Assembly (NCBI GenBank): GCA_946886065.1
Contig: CAMPHU010000211.1
Location: 1-7,967, forward strand
Direction: 5' to 3'
DNA length: 7,967 nucleotides
From: an uncultured Massilia sp.
Lineage (GTDB): Bacteria > Pseudomonadota > Gammaproteobacteria > Burkholderiales > Burkholderiaceae
Part shown: in pieces, positions 1 through 5,826 of the stretch
How positions within the stretch are numbered: the first letter of the stretch is position 1
How the letters are laid out: the number at the start of each line of letters is the position of its first letter
Translations under genes and position numbers: made by a program
Notes under the pieces: model-generated
Told to the model about the DNA's origin: nothing
The model's input: only the letters and a program-made list of their open reading frames with translations
Database searches by the model: none

Positions 1-54
<54 letters not shown>

Positions 55-2181
55 ACGCTGGCCGAGGAGCGCGCGGCGATGGACGCTGCCGCCGCGTCCG
101 CCGCCCTGGCCAATGCCCAGGCCTCGGAAGACGCGATCGCCGCCAACCGTGACCGGCTGGAATCGTTGCGCGCCGCCGCGCAAGCTTCCGCCGAGCGCCT
201 GGAAGCGATCCGCCAGGAAACCGCCGAGCTGCGCGCCCGCGTCAAGAGCGACACCGAGATCCGCATGGCGGCCGAAGCGCGCTCGCGCCAGGAGGAAGAG
301 GCGCGGCGCCGCGCCAGCGAACAGATCGAAGCCCAGACCGAGATGGCGGCCAAGGCCGCGCGCGCGGCCGACGAGCTGCTGGCCCAGACCGAGCAGGCGC
401 GCCTGCAGGCGGCCGAGCGCATGGCGGCGGTGGAGGCGGCCAAGGAAGAAGTGCTGCACAACGCCAGCGCCGATGCGCGCGTGGCGATCCTGGCGCGCGA
501 GCGCGAGCGCGCCGAACGGGCGGCGCGCGCCACCGCCGAGAAACTGGCCGAGGCCGAAGCCGAGGCGCTGGAACTGAGCCTGCAACGCGAGCGCGCCGAC
601 CAGGTGGCGCTGGCGTCGGCCTTCCAGCGCGCCGCGGCGGAGGCGCGCGCACTGGAAGAGGCGCGGGCGCTGGCCCACATCGAACAGGAGCGCGAGGCGA
701 TCGCGCTGGCCCAGGCCGAGTCCGAGCGCGTGGCGGCCCAGTCGCTGCGCATGCGCCTGCAGACCGAAAAGGAATTGCGCGACGCCGCCACCCACCGCGA
801 GCGCCTGGAGCAGATGGCGGCGTCAGGCGCGGAGGCGCGGCGCGAAGCCGAAACCCGCATCCTGGCCGCGACCGAGGCCCGCATCGAGGCCGACCGCAAG
901 CTGCGCGAAGTGGCGGAGGAACGCGCCCGCGCCGAAGAGGAGGCCAGCCTGCAGGTGCAGGCGCGCCTGGACGCGGAGGCGGTGGCCGCGCGTCACGCCC
1001 TCGAGCGTGCGGCGGCCGACGAAGCGGCTGCGCAGGCGGCCCAGCACCAGGCCGGGGAAGAACAGCGCCAGCGCGCGCTGGCCGAGGAGCGCGCCGCCCA
1101 GGCCCGGGCCGAAGCCGACGCCCGCGCCGCCGAGAATGCGGCCGAGCAGGCGGTATTGGCCGCCGCCGCCGCCCAGGTGGAGGCGCAGCGCCAGGCGGCC
1201 CAGGCCGCCATACGCCGCGCCGAGGAAGCCGAACGCCTGGCCGAGGCCGAGCGCGGGCGCGCAGCGGCCGAAGAGGCGGCGCTGGCCCGGCTGCAGGAAA
1301 AGCTGGCGACCGAGCGCGAGCTGACCCAGGCGGCCGAGGCGCGCATGCAGGCCGAGGAAGCCACGGCGGCCCAGATGCGCGCCCAGCTGGAGGCGGAGCG
1401 CCGTCTCGAGGCCGCCCAGCGCGCCGCGTGGGAAGCCCAGCAGGAGCAGGCGCGGGCGGCGATCGAGGAAGCCGAGCAGGCCGAAGCCGCCGCCTCCGCC
1501 CAGCAGACCCATGCCCGCCGCGCGGTGGAACTGGCCCAGGCGCAGGCCGAGCGGGCGGAGGTGGAGCGCCGCCAGCTGGCGGTGACGGAAGAAGCGATCG
1601 CCGCCGAGCGGGCCGCGACCCAGGCGGCGCGCGAATCGCTGGCCCTGGTCGAGCGCAAGCTGGCCGCCCAGCGCCAGCAGGCGGCGGCCGACACCCGCGC
1701 CAACGAGGCGGCGGCGGCGCGCCTGGCGTCGGAGCATGCGGCGGCCCAGGCCGCGCAGGCGAGGGCGGCGGCCGAGGAAGAGCAGGCGCGCCTGGCGCGC
1801 GAGCGCGAGCTGGCCGAGCAGGCGGCGGTGCAGGCGGCGGTCGAGAAGCGCGAGGCCCAGCGGGCACTGCTGGAGCACGCCCAGGCGCATGCCGAGATGC
1901 AGCGCAAGGCGGCGCAGGCGACCCAGCAGATGGCGGATGCACGCAAGCATTTGCTGAACCTGGAAAGCAAGCGCCAGGAAGAGCAGGCGGCCGAGCTGGC
2001 CGCGACCGAGCGCACGATCGGGGAGCGCAAGCAGGAGGCGAGCTACCGCTCGGTGTCGGCGGACCTCACGCGCGAGGTGCTGGGGAGGCTGAAGCAGCCG
2101 TCGACGGGGTCGTCGGCGGCGGAAGCGGCGACCAGGCTGGCGGATGCGATTTTGCAGCAGCGGAGCAGGGATGAGCGGTAA
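55..2181 (+). CDS. Long Ala/Glu/Arg/Gln-rich coiled-coil protein, 5' end missing
   Basis: The reading frame is open from the left edge, so the ATG at 79 (used here for numbering, 700 aa) need not be the true start. No Shine-Dalgarno-like sequence precedes it, and the frame upstream (T-L-A-E-E-R-A-A) has the same composition. I recognise no catalytic or binding domain. Residues 1-672 contain no proline, no cysteine, one Trp (451), one Phe (182) and only five glycines (250, 326, 393, 648, 669), as expected for an almost uninterrupted alpha-helical rod. A motif [LVM]xx[RKQ]LxxE recurs at 223, 293, 405 and 433, spaced by 70, 112 and 28 residues, all multiples of seven, which supports a coiled coil. 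The last 85 residues are less repetitive and contain the first proline (673) and a Gly/Ser-rich hinge (676-679) before a short amphipathic helix. There is no signal peptide or TM segment in the visible part. The role could be structural, cytoskeletal or a scaffold; the function is unknown. Reality of the gene: high. Product identity: low. Confidence 0.85.
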   Translation, partial: TLAEERAAMDAAAASAALANAQASEDAIAANRDRLESLRAAAQASAERLEAIRQETAELRARVKSDTEIRMAAEARSRQEEEARRRASEQIEAQTEMAAKAARAADELLAQTEQARLQAAERMAAVEAAKEEVLHNASADARVAILARERERAERAARATAEKLAEAEAEALELSLQRERADQVALASAFQRAAAEARALEEARALAHIEQEREAIALAQAESERVAAQSLRMRLQTEKELRDAATHRERLEQMAASGAEARREAETRILAATEARIEADRKLREVAEERARAEEEASLQVQARLDAEAVAARHALERAAADEAAAQAAQHQAGEEQRQRALAEERAAQARAEADARAAENAAEQAVLAAAAAQVEAQRQAAQAAIRRAEEAERLAEAERGRAAAEEAALARLQEKLATERELTQAAEARMQAEEATAAQMRAQLEAERRLEAAQRAAWEAQQEQARAAIEEAEQAEAAASAQQTHARRAVELAQAQAERAEVERRQLAVTEEAIAAERAATQAARESLALVERKLAAQRQQAAADTRANEAAAARLASEHAAAQAAQARAAAEEEQARLARERELAEQAAVQAAVEKREAQRALLEHAQAHAEMQRKAAQATQQMADARKHLLNLESKRQEEQAAELAATERTIGERKQEASYRSVSADLTREVLGRLKQPSTGSSAAEAATRLADAILQQRSRDER

Positions 2182-2196
2182 GTAGCACCACGGGCC

Positions 2197-2235
2197 AAAA
2201 AAACCGTCATTGCTGCCAGTGGCAGGAATGACGGT
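2197..2235 (-). terminator. Intrinsic terminator of the small minus-strand gene
   Basis: An inverted repeat pairs 2203-2211 with 2227-2235 (9 bp). After a G/G mismatch the inner arms 2213-2217 and 2221-2225 pair (5 bp) around a 3-nt loop. Seven A's at 2197-2203 lie on the left side, so a transcript read on the minus strand ends in a stem followed by a U-tract. The plus-strand side (CTTGG) has almost no U-run, so it is a poorer terminator for the coiled-coil gene, although the hairpin lies 21 bp past that gene's stop and may act weakly in both directions. Confidence 0.75.
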
Positions 2236-2278
2236 CTTGGCTATGGGGTAGTAGCTTGGCGTTAGCGGTGTGCAGTAA

Positions 2279-2683
2279 TTACTGCCCCACCGCCGCCTCG
2301 CTCGGCGCCACCGGATTCACCGGCCCCGTATTCACCTTCTCGACGAAATACTCCGTCTCGCCGAAGCAGCTGGTCGGCACCCCCTTGTGCTGTTCATAGC
2401 TGATCTGCACTCGCTGCCCCATGCTCGACTGCAGCGCCTTGACCAGGCTTTCATCGCGCACCGTGAACGCAAAGCGTTCCGGAATCGCCCCCGGCATGCT
2501 CGACAGCAGGATCTCCCCCTCCCAGGTCTTGCACAGCCAGCCCTTCTTCGAGAACTTCTGCAGGTAACCCGCCCGTTCCCCTTCAGAATACGACCAGCTC
2601 AGTGTAAACCAGGTATAAAGCGCGAACAGCACCAGGACGGTAGCGATGGAAGACAACAGGAGGGCAAGGGCGCGCTTGGGCAT
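2279..2683 (-). CDS. Small membrane-anchored protein of unknown function (134 aa)
   Basis: The N-terminus is Met-Pro-Lys-Arg followed by a hydrophobic segment at about residues 5-28, a single TM helix or uncleaved signal anchor with an Arg/Lys start. The rest would then be mostly periplasmic. The soluble part carries W-S-Y-S-E-G-E-R-A-G at 30-39, K-G-W-L-C-K-T-W-E-G at 47-56 and a C-terminal segment with C106 followed by G108 and Y112. Cys51 and Cys106 could form a disulfide if the domain is periplasmic (inference). I remember this type of short protein as conserved in Burkholderiales, usually labelled hypothetical and sometimes misnamed as a dehydrogenase; no dehydrogenase motif is present. 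The start ATG at 2683 has only a weak ribosome site. The gene lies 87 bp downstream of the DUF475 gene on the same strand, with its own promoter candidate and a terminator after it. Confidence 0.85.
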   Translation of the reverse strand: MPKRALALLLSSIATVLVLFALYTWFTLSWSYSEGERAGYLQKFSKKGWLCKTWEGEILLSSMPGAIPERFAFTVRDESLVKALQSSMGQRVQISYEQHKGVPTSCFGETEYFVEKVNTGPVNPVAPSEAAVGQ

Positions 2684-2728
2684 GGTCGTGGCTGTTCAGT
2701 AAAAAAGCTTGTCAGGATGGCAGCGCCC

Positions 2729-2757
2729 ATTCTGCCACGGCTGGGCCGCACTGCCAA
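2729..2757 (-). promoter_or_regulatory. Candidate sigma70 promoter for the small membrane protein gene
   Basis: On the minus strand TTGGCA (2752-2757; 5 of 6 matches to the -35 consensus) and CAGAAT (2729-2734; 4 of 6 matches to -10) are separated by exactly 17 bp. The -10 lies 45 bp before the ATG at 2683. It sits in the gap after the DUF475 stop, so the small gene could be transcribed alone. Pattern match only. Confidence 0.35.
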
Positions 2758-2770
2758 ATGGCCGTGCAAT

Positions 2771-3826
2771 TCAAACAACTTCCTCCTGCTTGCGCTCTTC
2801 CGCTTCGAGGCGCCGCCGGTAGCGTACCGAGGACCACACCGACACCAGGATGAAGGCCAGCCCCGACAGTCCCGTGAACCATTCCGGAATGTGATAGTGC
2901 ACGCTGGCGAACATGATCAGGGCCAGGATGCCGATCGCATAGTGGGCCCCGTGCTCGAGGTACACGAATTCCTGCAAGGTGCCCTTATAGACGAGAAACA
3001 CCGTCATCGAGCGCACGAACATGGCGCCGATGGCCAGGCCCAGCATGATGATGACCACGTCGTTGGTGATGGCGAAGGCCCCGATTACGCCGTCGAAGCT
3101 GAACGAGGCGTCCAGCACTTCCAGGTAGAGGAAGCCGCCGATGCTGCCCTGGGAAATCATGGCGCCCACCGTCGGATCTTCCTCCTCATGCTCGAGCAGG
3201 CCGCTGAGCCACTGCACCCCGATATAGACCAGCACCCCGGTCACCCCGGCGATCAGGACCGGCAGCTTGCGCGCGTGCGGCATCAGGCTCATGGCGAAGA
3301 ACACGCCCAGCAGGGTGATCAGGACCGCCAGGCCCTCGGTGCCGTATTTACCCACCTTTTCCTCGATCCAGCCCAGCCAGTGCAGCTCCTTTTCCTCGTC
3401 GAACAGGAAGTTCAGGAAAACCAGGGCCAGGAAGGCGCCCCCGAAGGCGGCCACCTCGGCGTGGCGCTCGGTCAGGTGGCGCGAGTACTCGAGCGGCGTG
3501 TTGATCGCCATATGCCAGACATCCACCAGCCCCAGGCCGGTGGCGACCGCCACGATCACCAGGGGAAACAGCAGGCGCATCCCGAACACGGCCACCAGGA
3601 TGCCGACGGTGAGGAACAACTTGCGCCAGAACTCGTTCCAATGGCGCAAGACCGAGGCGTTGACCACCGCATTGTCGAAAGAAAGCGACACTTCCAGCAC
3701 GCCCAGCACCGCGGTGATCCACAGGGCCTGGAGCATGCCCGCTACCCCCTTGTGCTCGTAGCCCCACCAGCCCGCGAGGGCCATCAGGACCACGGTAACC
3801 GCGATGGACAACCGGAAATGCCGCAT
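2771..3826 (-). CDS. DUF475 / TerC-superfamily integral membrane protein
   Basis: With the start chosen here the protein is 351 aa and polytopic, with about nine hydrophobic segments (roughly residues 7-22, 31-50, 70-100, 125-141, 164-181, 188-206, 246-270, 293-309 and 317-334). Two internally similar motifs identify the family: L-E-V-S-L-S-F-D-N-A at 44-53 and L-E-V-L-D-A-S-F-S-F-D-G at 235-246. They place acidic residues E45/D51 and E236/D239/D245 within membrane segments, the arrangement of TerC-like transporters with two related halves. Studied TerC relatives (E. coli Alx, B. subtilis YceF/YkoY) are linked to Mn2+ efflux or metalation of exported proteins. DUF475 is less characterised, so metal transport is an inference. 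A charged loop (EHEEED, 212-217) and a Lys/Arg/Glu-rich tail end the protein. An in-frame ATG at 3919 would add 31 residues, but it lacks a ribosome site, and the extension is Pro/Arg/Cys-rich and not membrane-like. The ATG at 3826 has a good site. Confidence 0.9.
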   Translation of the reverse strand: MRHFRLSIAVTVVLMALAGWWGYEHKGVAGMLQALWITAVLGVLEVSLSFDNAVVNASVLRHWNEFWRKLFLTVGILVAVFGMRLLFPLVIVAVATGLGLVDVWHMAINTPLEYSRHLTERHAEVAAFGGAFLALVFLNFLFDEEKELHWLGWIEEKVGKYGTEGLAVLITLLGVFFAMSLMPHARKLPVLIAGVTGVLVYIGVQWLSGLLEHEEEDPTVGAMISQGSIGGFLYLEVLDASFSFDGVIGAFAITNDVVIIMLGLAIGAMFVRSMTVFLVYKGTLQEFVYLEHGAHYAIGILALIMFASVHYHIPEWFTGLSGLAFILVSVWSSVRYRRRLEAEERKQEEVV

Positions 3827-3830
3827 ACAG

Positions 3831-3837
3831 CCCCCTT
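3831..3837 (-). promoter_or_regulatory. Ribosome binding site deciding the DUF475 start
   Basis: On the minus strand AAGGGGG ends 4 nt before the ATG at 3826. The alternative in-frame ATG at 3919 is preceded by TTATCTCAG with no purine-rich site. This supports the shorter, 351-aa form whose hydrophobic helix begins close to the N-terminus. Confidence 0.6.
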
Positions 3838-3970
3838 GCTTGTCTTGGTCGAGTGGAGGAATATTACCGCTCCGGACACAGCGGGGGCGCATCGGAAAGA
3901 TCGCCGCAGGGGCATTCATCTGAGATAATTCCGCACGGCATTTTCAAGGCATATCTCTTTTGGATTTTTT
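3838..3970. promoter_or_regulatory. Divergent intergenic region (DUF475 / DUF212 genes)
   Basis: This gap separates two genes transcribed away from each other, so it must hold both promoters unless they are transcribed from farther away. On the plus strand GATAAT (3924-3929) is a 5-of-6 match to -10, about 41 bp before the DUF212 ATG, but the hexamer 17 bp upstream is poor (TCGCCG). On the minus strand TAATAT (3861-3866) resembles a -10, again without a good -35. GGA at 3962-3964, then six T's before the ATG, is the likely ribosome site of the DUF212 gene. No clear operator is visible. Confidence 0.3.
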
Positions 3971-4390
3971 ATGGAATTAATCTACCTCGTGACCCCGGTC
4001 CTGACCTGGATGATGGTTGGTCCGATCAAGTTTCTCATTACCAGCGTGCGCCAGCGCCGCTGGGCGTTCAACCTGGTCGGCAATGGCGGCTTCCCGAGCA
4101 ACCACAGTGCCGTCGTGACCAGCATGGCCACCCTGATCGCCCTGCGCGAGGGGATGGGCCATCCTGCGTTCGGGGTCGCGGTGACCCTGGCCTTCATCGT
4201 GATGATCGATGCCAACAGCCTGCGCCAGCACGTCGGCCGCCATGCGGTGACCCTGAACCGCCTGCACGACGGCAAGGAAGACTATGTCATCCTGCGCGAG
4301 CGCATGGGACACACTCTGGTCGAGATCGCCGGCGGCATCGTTACCGGCATCGGCATGGGCGCCCTGATCAACGCCGTCCTGGGCGGCTGA
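3971..4390 (+). CDS. Divergent PAP2 family protein (DUF212, YuiD-like)
   Basis: This 139-aa membrane protein is of the usual length for DUF212, the compact relatives of PAP2 acid phosphatases and vanadium haloperoxidases. Visible signatures are K20 in the first helix (GPIKF), G-G-F-P-S-N-H-S-A at 39-47 matching the PAP2 C2 motif with His45, D80-A-N-S-L-R85 followed by V-G-R-H-A (88-92) with His91 in the place of the third catalytic motif, and R-M-G-H-T at 111-115 before a glycine-rich final helix. Hydrophobic segments lie near 3-23, 47-58, 66-82 and 117-137. PAP2 enzymes hydrolyse phosphate monoesters, often of isoprenoid or phospholipid substrates at the membrane. The substrate of the DUF212 branch is not established, so phosphatase activity is inferred. 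It is transcribed away from the DUF475 gene and followed after 280 bp by the efflux operon. No U-tract terminator follows it. Confidence 0.92.
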   Translation: MELIYLVTPVLTWMMVGPIKFLITSVRQRRWAFNLVGNGGFPSNHSAVVTSMATLIALREGMGHPAFGVAVTLAFIVMIDANSLRQHVGRHAVTLNRLHDGKEDYVILRERMGHTLVEIAGGIVTGIGMGALINAVLGG

Positions 4391-4410
4391 GGGGCCAGCA
4401 GGGAGGAGAC

Positions 4411-4596
4411 ATGGGGAAGAGCGCGGCAGGCCGGACGTCCGGACGTCCGGCCGTCCAGACTGGCCGTCCGCATTCTGTCCGGAACAGGCTGCGTTTCAGC
4501 CGGGCTGGAATGCAGCTCATCGCCAAAAAACGCATTTCATCCCACGAATTCCGCAAGTCGCAGGTTCCTCTATTGAGTTCGGCGGCCCCCTACTGA
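4411..4596 (+). CDS. Doubtful 61-aa basic ORF downstream of the DUF212 gene
   Basis: An ATG at 4411 lies 20 bp after the DUF212 stop and is preceded by a strong purine stretch (GGGAGGAG at 4401-4408). The ORF runs to TGA at 4594-4596. The product is basic (about nine Arg and four Lys against one Glu), has no TM segment or known motif, and is partly encoded by the palindrome and hairpin described below. Those DNA structures and the low-complexity start make a chance ORF more likely than a real gene. It is listed because of the ribosome site and operon-like position. Confidence 0.15.
   Translation: MGKSAAGRTSGRPAVQTGRPHSVRNRLRFSRAGMQLIAKKRISSHEFRKSQVPLLSSAAPY
4429..4480. repeat. 24-bp perfect palindrome and GTCC-rich repeat cluster
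   Basis: Bases 4429-4452 are identical to their own reverse complement over 24 bp. Inside, the octamer CCGGACGT occurs twice in tandem (4431-4438, 4439-4446) and a third, one-mismatch copy (CCGGCCGT) follows at 4447-4454. GTCC recurs at 4437, 4445, 4453, 4466 and 4477. In RNA the palindrome folds into a 10-bp GC-rich stem with a CCGG loop. No U-tract follows, so it is not a standard intrinsic terminator. It could be a protein binding site, an RNA-stabilising 3' structure of the DUF212 transcript, or a member of a dispersed repeat family. Confidence 0.7.
4488..4516 (+). other. Strong hairpin, 13-bp stem with 3-nt loop, no U-tract
   Basis: Arms 4488-4500 and 4504-4516 pair along their full 13 bp, with two G-U wobbles when read as plus-strand RNA, around the loop CGG. 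The bases after it (TCATCGCC, then an A-run at 4525-4530) give no U-tract on the plus strand, and on the minus strand the T-run precedes the stem rather than following it. It therefore does not fit an intrinsic terminator in either direction. Possible roles are transcript 3'-end protection or a repetitive extragenic element. Structure seen; role unknown. Confidence 0.55.
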
Positions 4597-4606
4597 ATAC
4601 TGCGCA

Positions 4607-4635
4607 CTGGCTGTATCTATTCTTATTTTTATAAA
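4607..4635 (+). promoter_or_regulatory. Candidate promoter of the RND efflux operon
   Basis: TATAAA (4630-4635) is a good -10 in an unusually AT-rich island (4612-4641) in this GC-rich window. A weak -35 (CTGGCT, 4607-4612, 3 of 6 matches) lies 17 bp upstream. The -10 sits within the 12-bp palindrome TTTTTATAAAAA (4626-4637). A ribosome site GGAG at 4658-4661 precedes the adaptor ATG by 9 nt. No regulator gene is next to the operon in this window. Confidence 0.4.
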
Positions 4636-4670
4636 AAAGCTTACCGAGTCCACTTCCGGAGAACCACAAC

Positions 4671-5804
4671 ATGCTGCGCAAACCACTACTCGTTCTAGCC
4701 ATCGCCTCGGCCCTCGTCGCCTGTGGCAAGGAACCCGCCAAGGGCCCCGGCGCCCAGGCGAAGGACAACAAGCCCACGCAGCTGACCGTGGCCCCGGAAG
4801 ACGTGCTGACCGTCCAGAGCGACGCGATCTCCTCCGGTCCGGTCGTCACCGGCTCGATCCAGCCGGAGCGCCGCGCCGACCTGCGCGCCGAAGTCTCGGC
4901 GATCGTGCTGCAAGTCCTGAAAGAGAACGGCGAGCCGGTCAAGCGCGGCGACGTGCTGGTGCGCCTCGATGAAACCTCGATCCGCGACACCCTGATGTCG
5001 GCCGAGGAAGCCCAGCGCGCCGCCAACCTGTCGCTGGAGCAGGCCAACCGCCAGCTCGAGCGCCTGAAGACCCTGCGCGCCTCGGGCATGACCTCGGTCA
5101 AGGCCCTGGACGATGCCGAAATGGCCCGCAACAATGCCCTGAGCGAACTGTCGGCCGCCAAGAGCCGCGTCGCCACCGCGCGCCAGCAGCTGGGCCGCAC
5201 CGTGGTGCGTGCTCCGTTCGACGGCATCGTGTCCGACCGTAAGGTCTCGGCCGGCGACACCGCCACCATCGGCAAGGAACTGGTCAAGGTCATCGACCCG
5301 GCCAGCATGCGCTTCGAAGGCCGCGTCTCGGCCGACTCGATCGCCACCGTGAAGGTCGGCCAGAAGGTCAACTTCCGCGTCAACGGCTACGGCGAGCAGC
5401 AGTTCGCCGGCATCGTCAAGCGCATCGACCCGGCCGCCAACGCGGTGACCCGCCAGGTCGAGGTGCTGGTCGAATTCGCCGACAGGGCCCAGCCGAAGGT
5501 GGCCGGCCTGTACGCCGAAGGCCGTGTCGACGCCGCCACCGCCAACGCCCTGATGCTGCCGGAAGCCGCCGTGGTCAAGGCCGGCGACAAGGCCTACACC
5601 TGGCGCGTCAAGGACAAGAAGCTGAGCAAGGTCGACCTGGTGCTGGGCGCGCGCGACGAGCGCACCGGCAACTTCGAAGTCAAGCAGGGCCTGGCCGCCG
5701 GCGACGTCGTGCTGCGCGCCCCGAGCTCGAACCTGAAGGATGGCCAGAAGGTCGAGATGCCTGCCGCGCGCGTTGCCAGTGCGGCGCCGGTGCAGGGCAA
5801 GTAA
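4671..5804 (+). CDS. RND efflux periplasmic adaptor subunit (MFP/HlyD family), lipoprotein
   Basis: The 377-aa protein begins with a lipoprotein signal peptide: M-L-R-K, a hydrophobic stretch, and the lipobox L-V-A-C with Cys18 as the predicted lipidated residue. It is therefore anchored to the inner membrane and faces the periplasm. The domain order is that of AcrA/MexA: first half of the lipoyl/barrel-sandwich domain (about 68-101, V-K-R-G-D at 90-94), alpha-helical hairpin (about 103-172), second lipoyl half with the diagnostic V-R-A-P-F-D-G at 179-185, beta-barrel (about 213-290, I-D-P-A-A-N-A-V-T-R at 252-261), and membrane-proximal domain (about 291-365). The adaptor bridges the RND permease and an outer-membrane channel, neither fully in view. 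It is the first gene of an operon; the permease starts 22 bp after its stop. The helical hairpin is of moderate length, as in adaptors of drug and solute pumps. Substrate unknown. Confidence 0.95.
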   Translation: MLRKPLLVLAIASALVACGKEPAKGPGAQAKDNKPTQLTVAPEDVLTVQSDAISSGPVVTGSIQPERRADLRAEVSAIVLQVLKENGEPVKRGDVLVRLDETSIRDTLMSAEEAQRAANLSLEQANRQLERLKTLRASGMTSVKALDDAEMARNNALSELSAAKSRVATARQQLGRTVVRAPFDGIVSDRKVSAGDTATIGKELVKVIDPASMRFEGRVSADSIATVKVGQKVNFRVNGYGEQQFAGIVKRIDPAANAVTRQVEVLVEFADRAQPKVAGLYAEGRVDAATANALMLPEAAVVKAGDKAYTWRVKDKKLSKVDLVLGARDERTGNFEVKQGLAAGDVVLRAPSSNLKDGQKVEMPAARVASAAPVQGK

Positions 5805-5821
5805 GGAAAAATAAGGAAAAC
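5802..5821 (+). promoter_or_regulatory. Duplicated TAAGGAAAA element: adaptor stop and permease ribosome site
   Basis: Two adjacent 10-bp units, 5802-5811 and 5812-5821, match at nine of ten positions. The first supplies the adaptor stop codon; the second supplies the AAGGA ribosome site 9 nt before the permease ATG at 5827. Either copy has Shine-Dalgarno character, but only the second is well spaced. This short junction supports translation of the permease from the same transcript. Confidence 0.65.
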
Positions 5822-5826
5822 AACAA

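Noticed and set aside
242..1950. Long minus-strand open frames opposite the coiled-coil gene
   Set aside because: Their products are Pro/Arg/Ala- or Leu/Gly/Arg-rich low complexity, the expected antisense of GC3-rich GCC/GAG/CGC codons, and have no ribosome sites or recognisable domains.
2701..2737. Possible terminator of the DUF475 gene (TGGCAG/CTGCCA hairpin, then six T's on the minus strand)
   Set aside because: The stem is only 6 bp with an 8-nt loop, and the T-run starts 11 nt after the stem, too far for a standard intrinsic terminator. The stem also overlaps the candidate promoter of the next gene.
2387..3928. 513-codon plus-strand frame opposite the DUF475 gene
   Set aside because: The composition (His, Gln, Asp, Gly, Arg-rich, no domain) is that of an antisense shadow; the opposite strand encodes a clear membrane protein with family motifs.
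4431..4480. CRISPR-like or iteron-type origin repeats
   Set aside because: Units are only 8 bp with no spacers, there are just two to three copies, and no cas or replication gene is nearby; a palindromic site explains it better.
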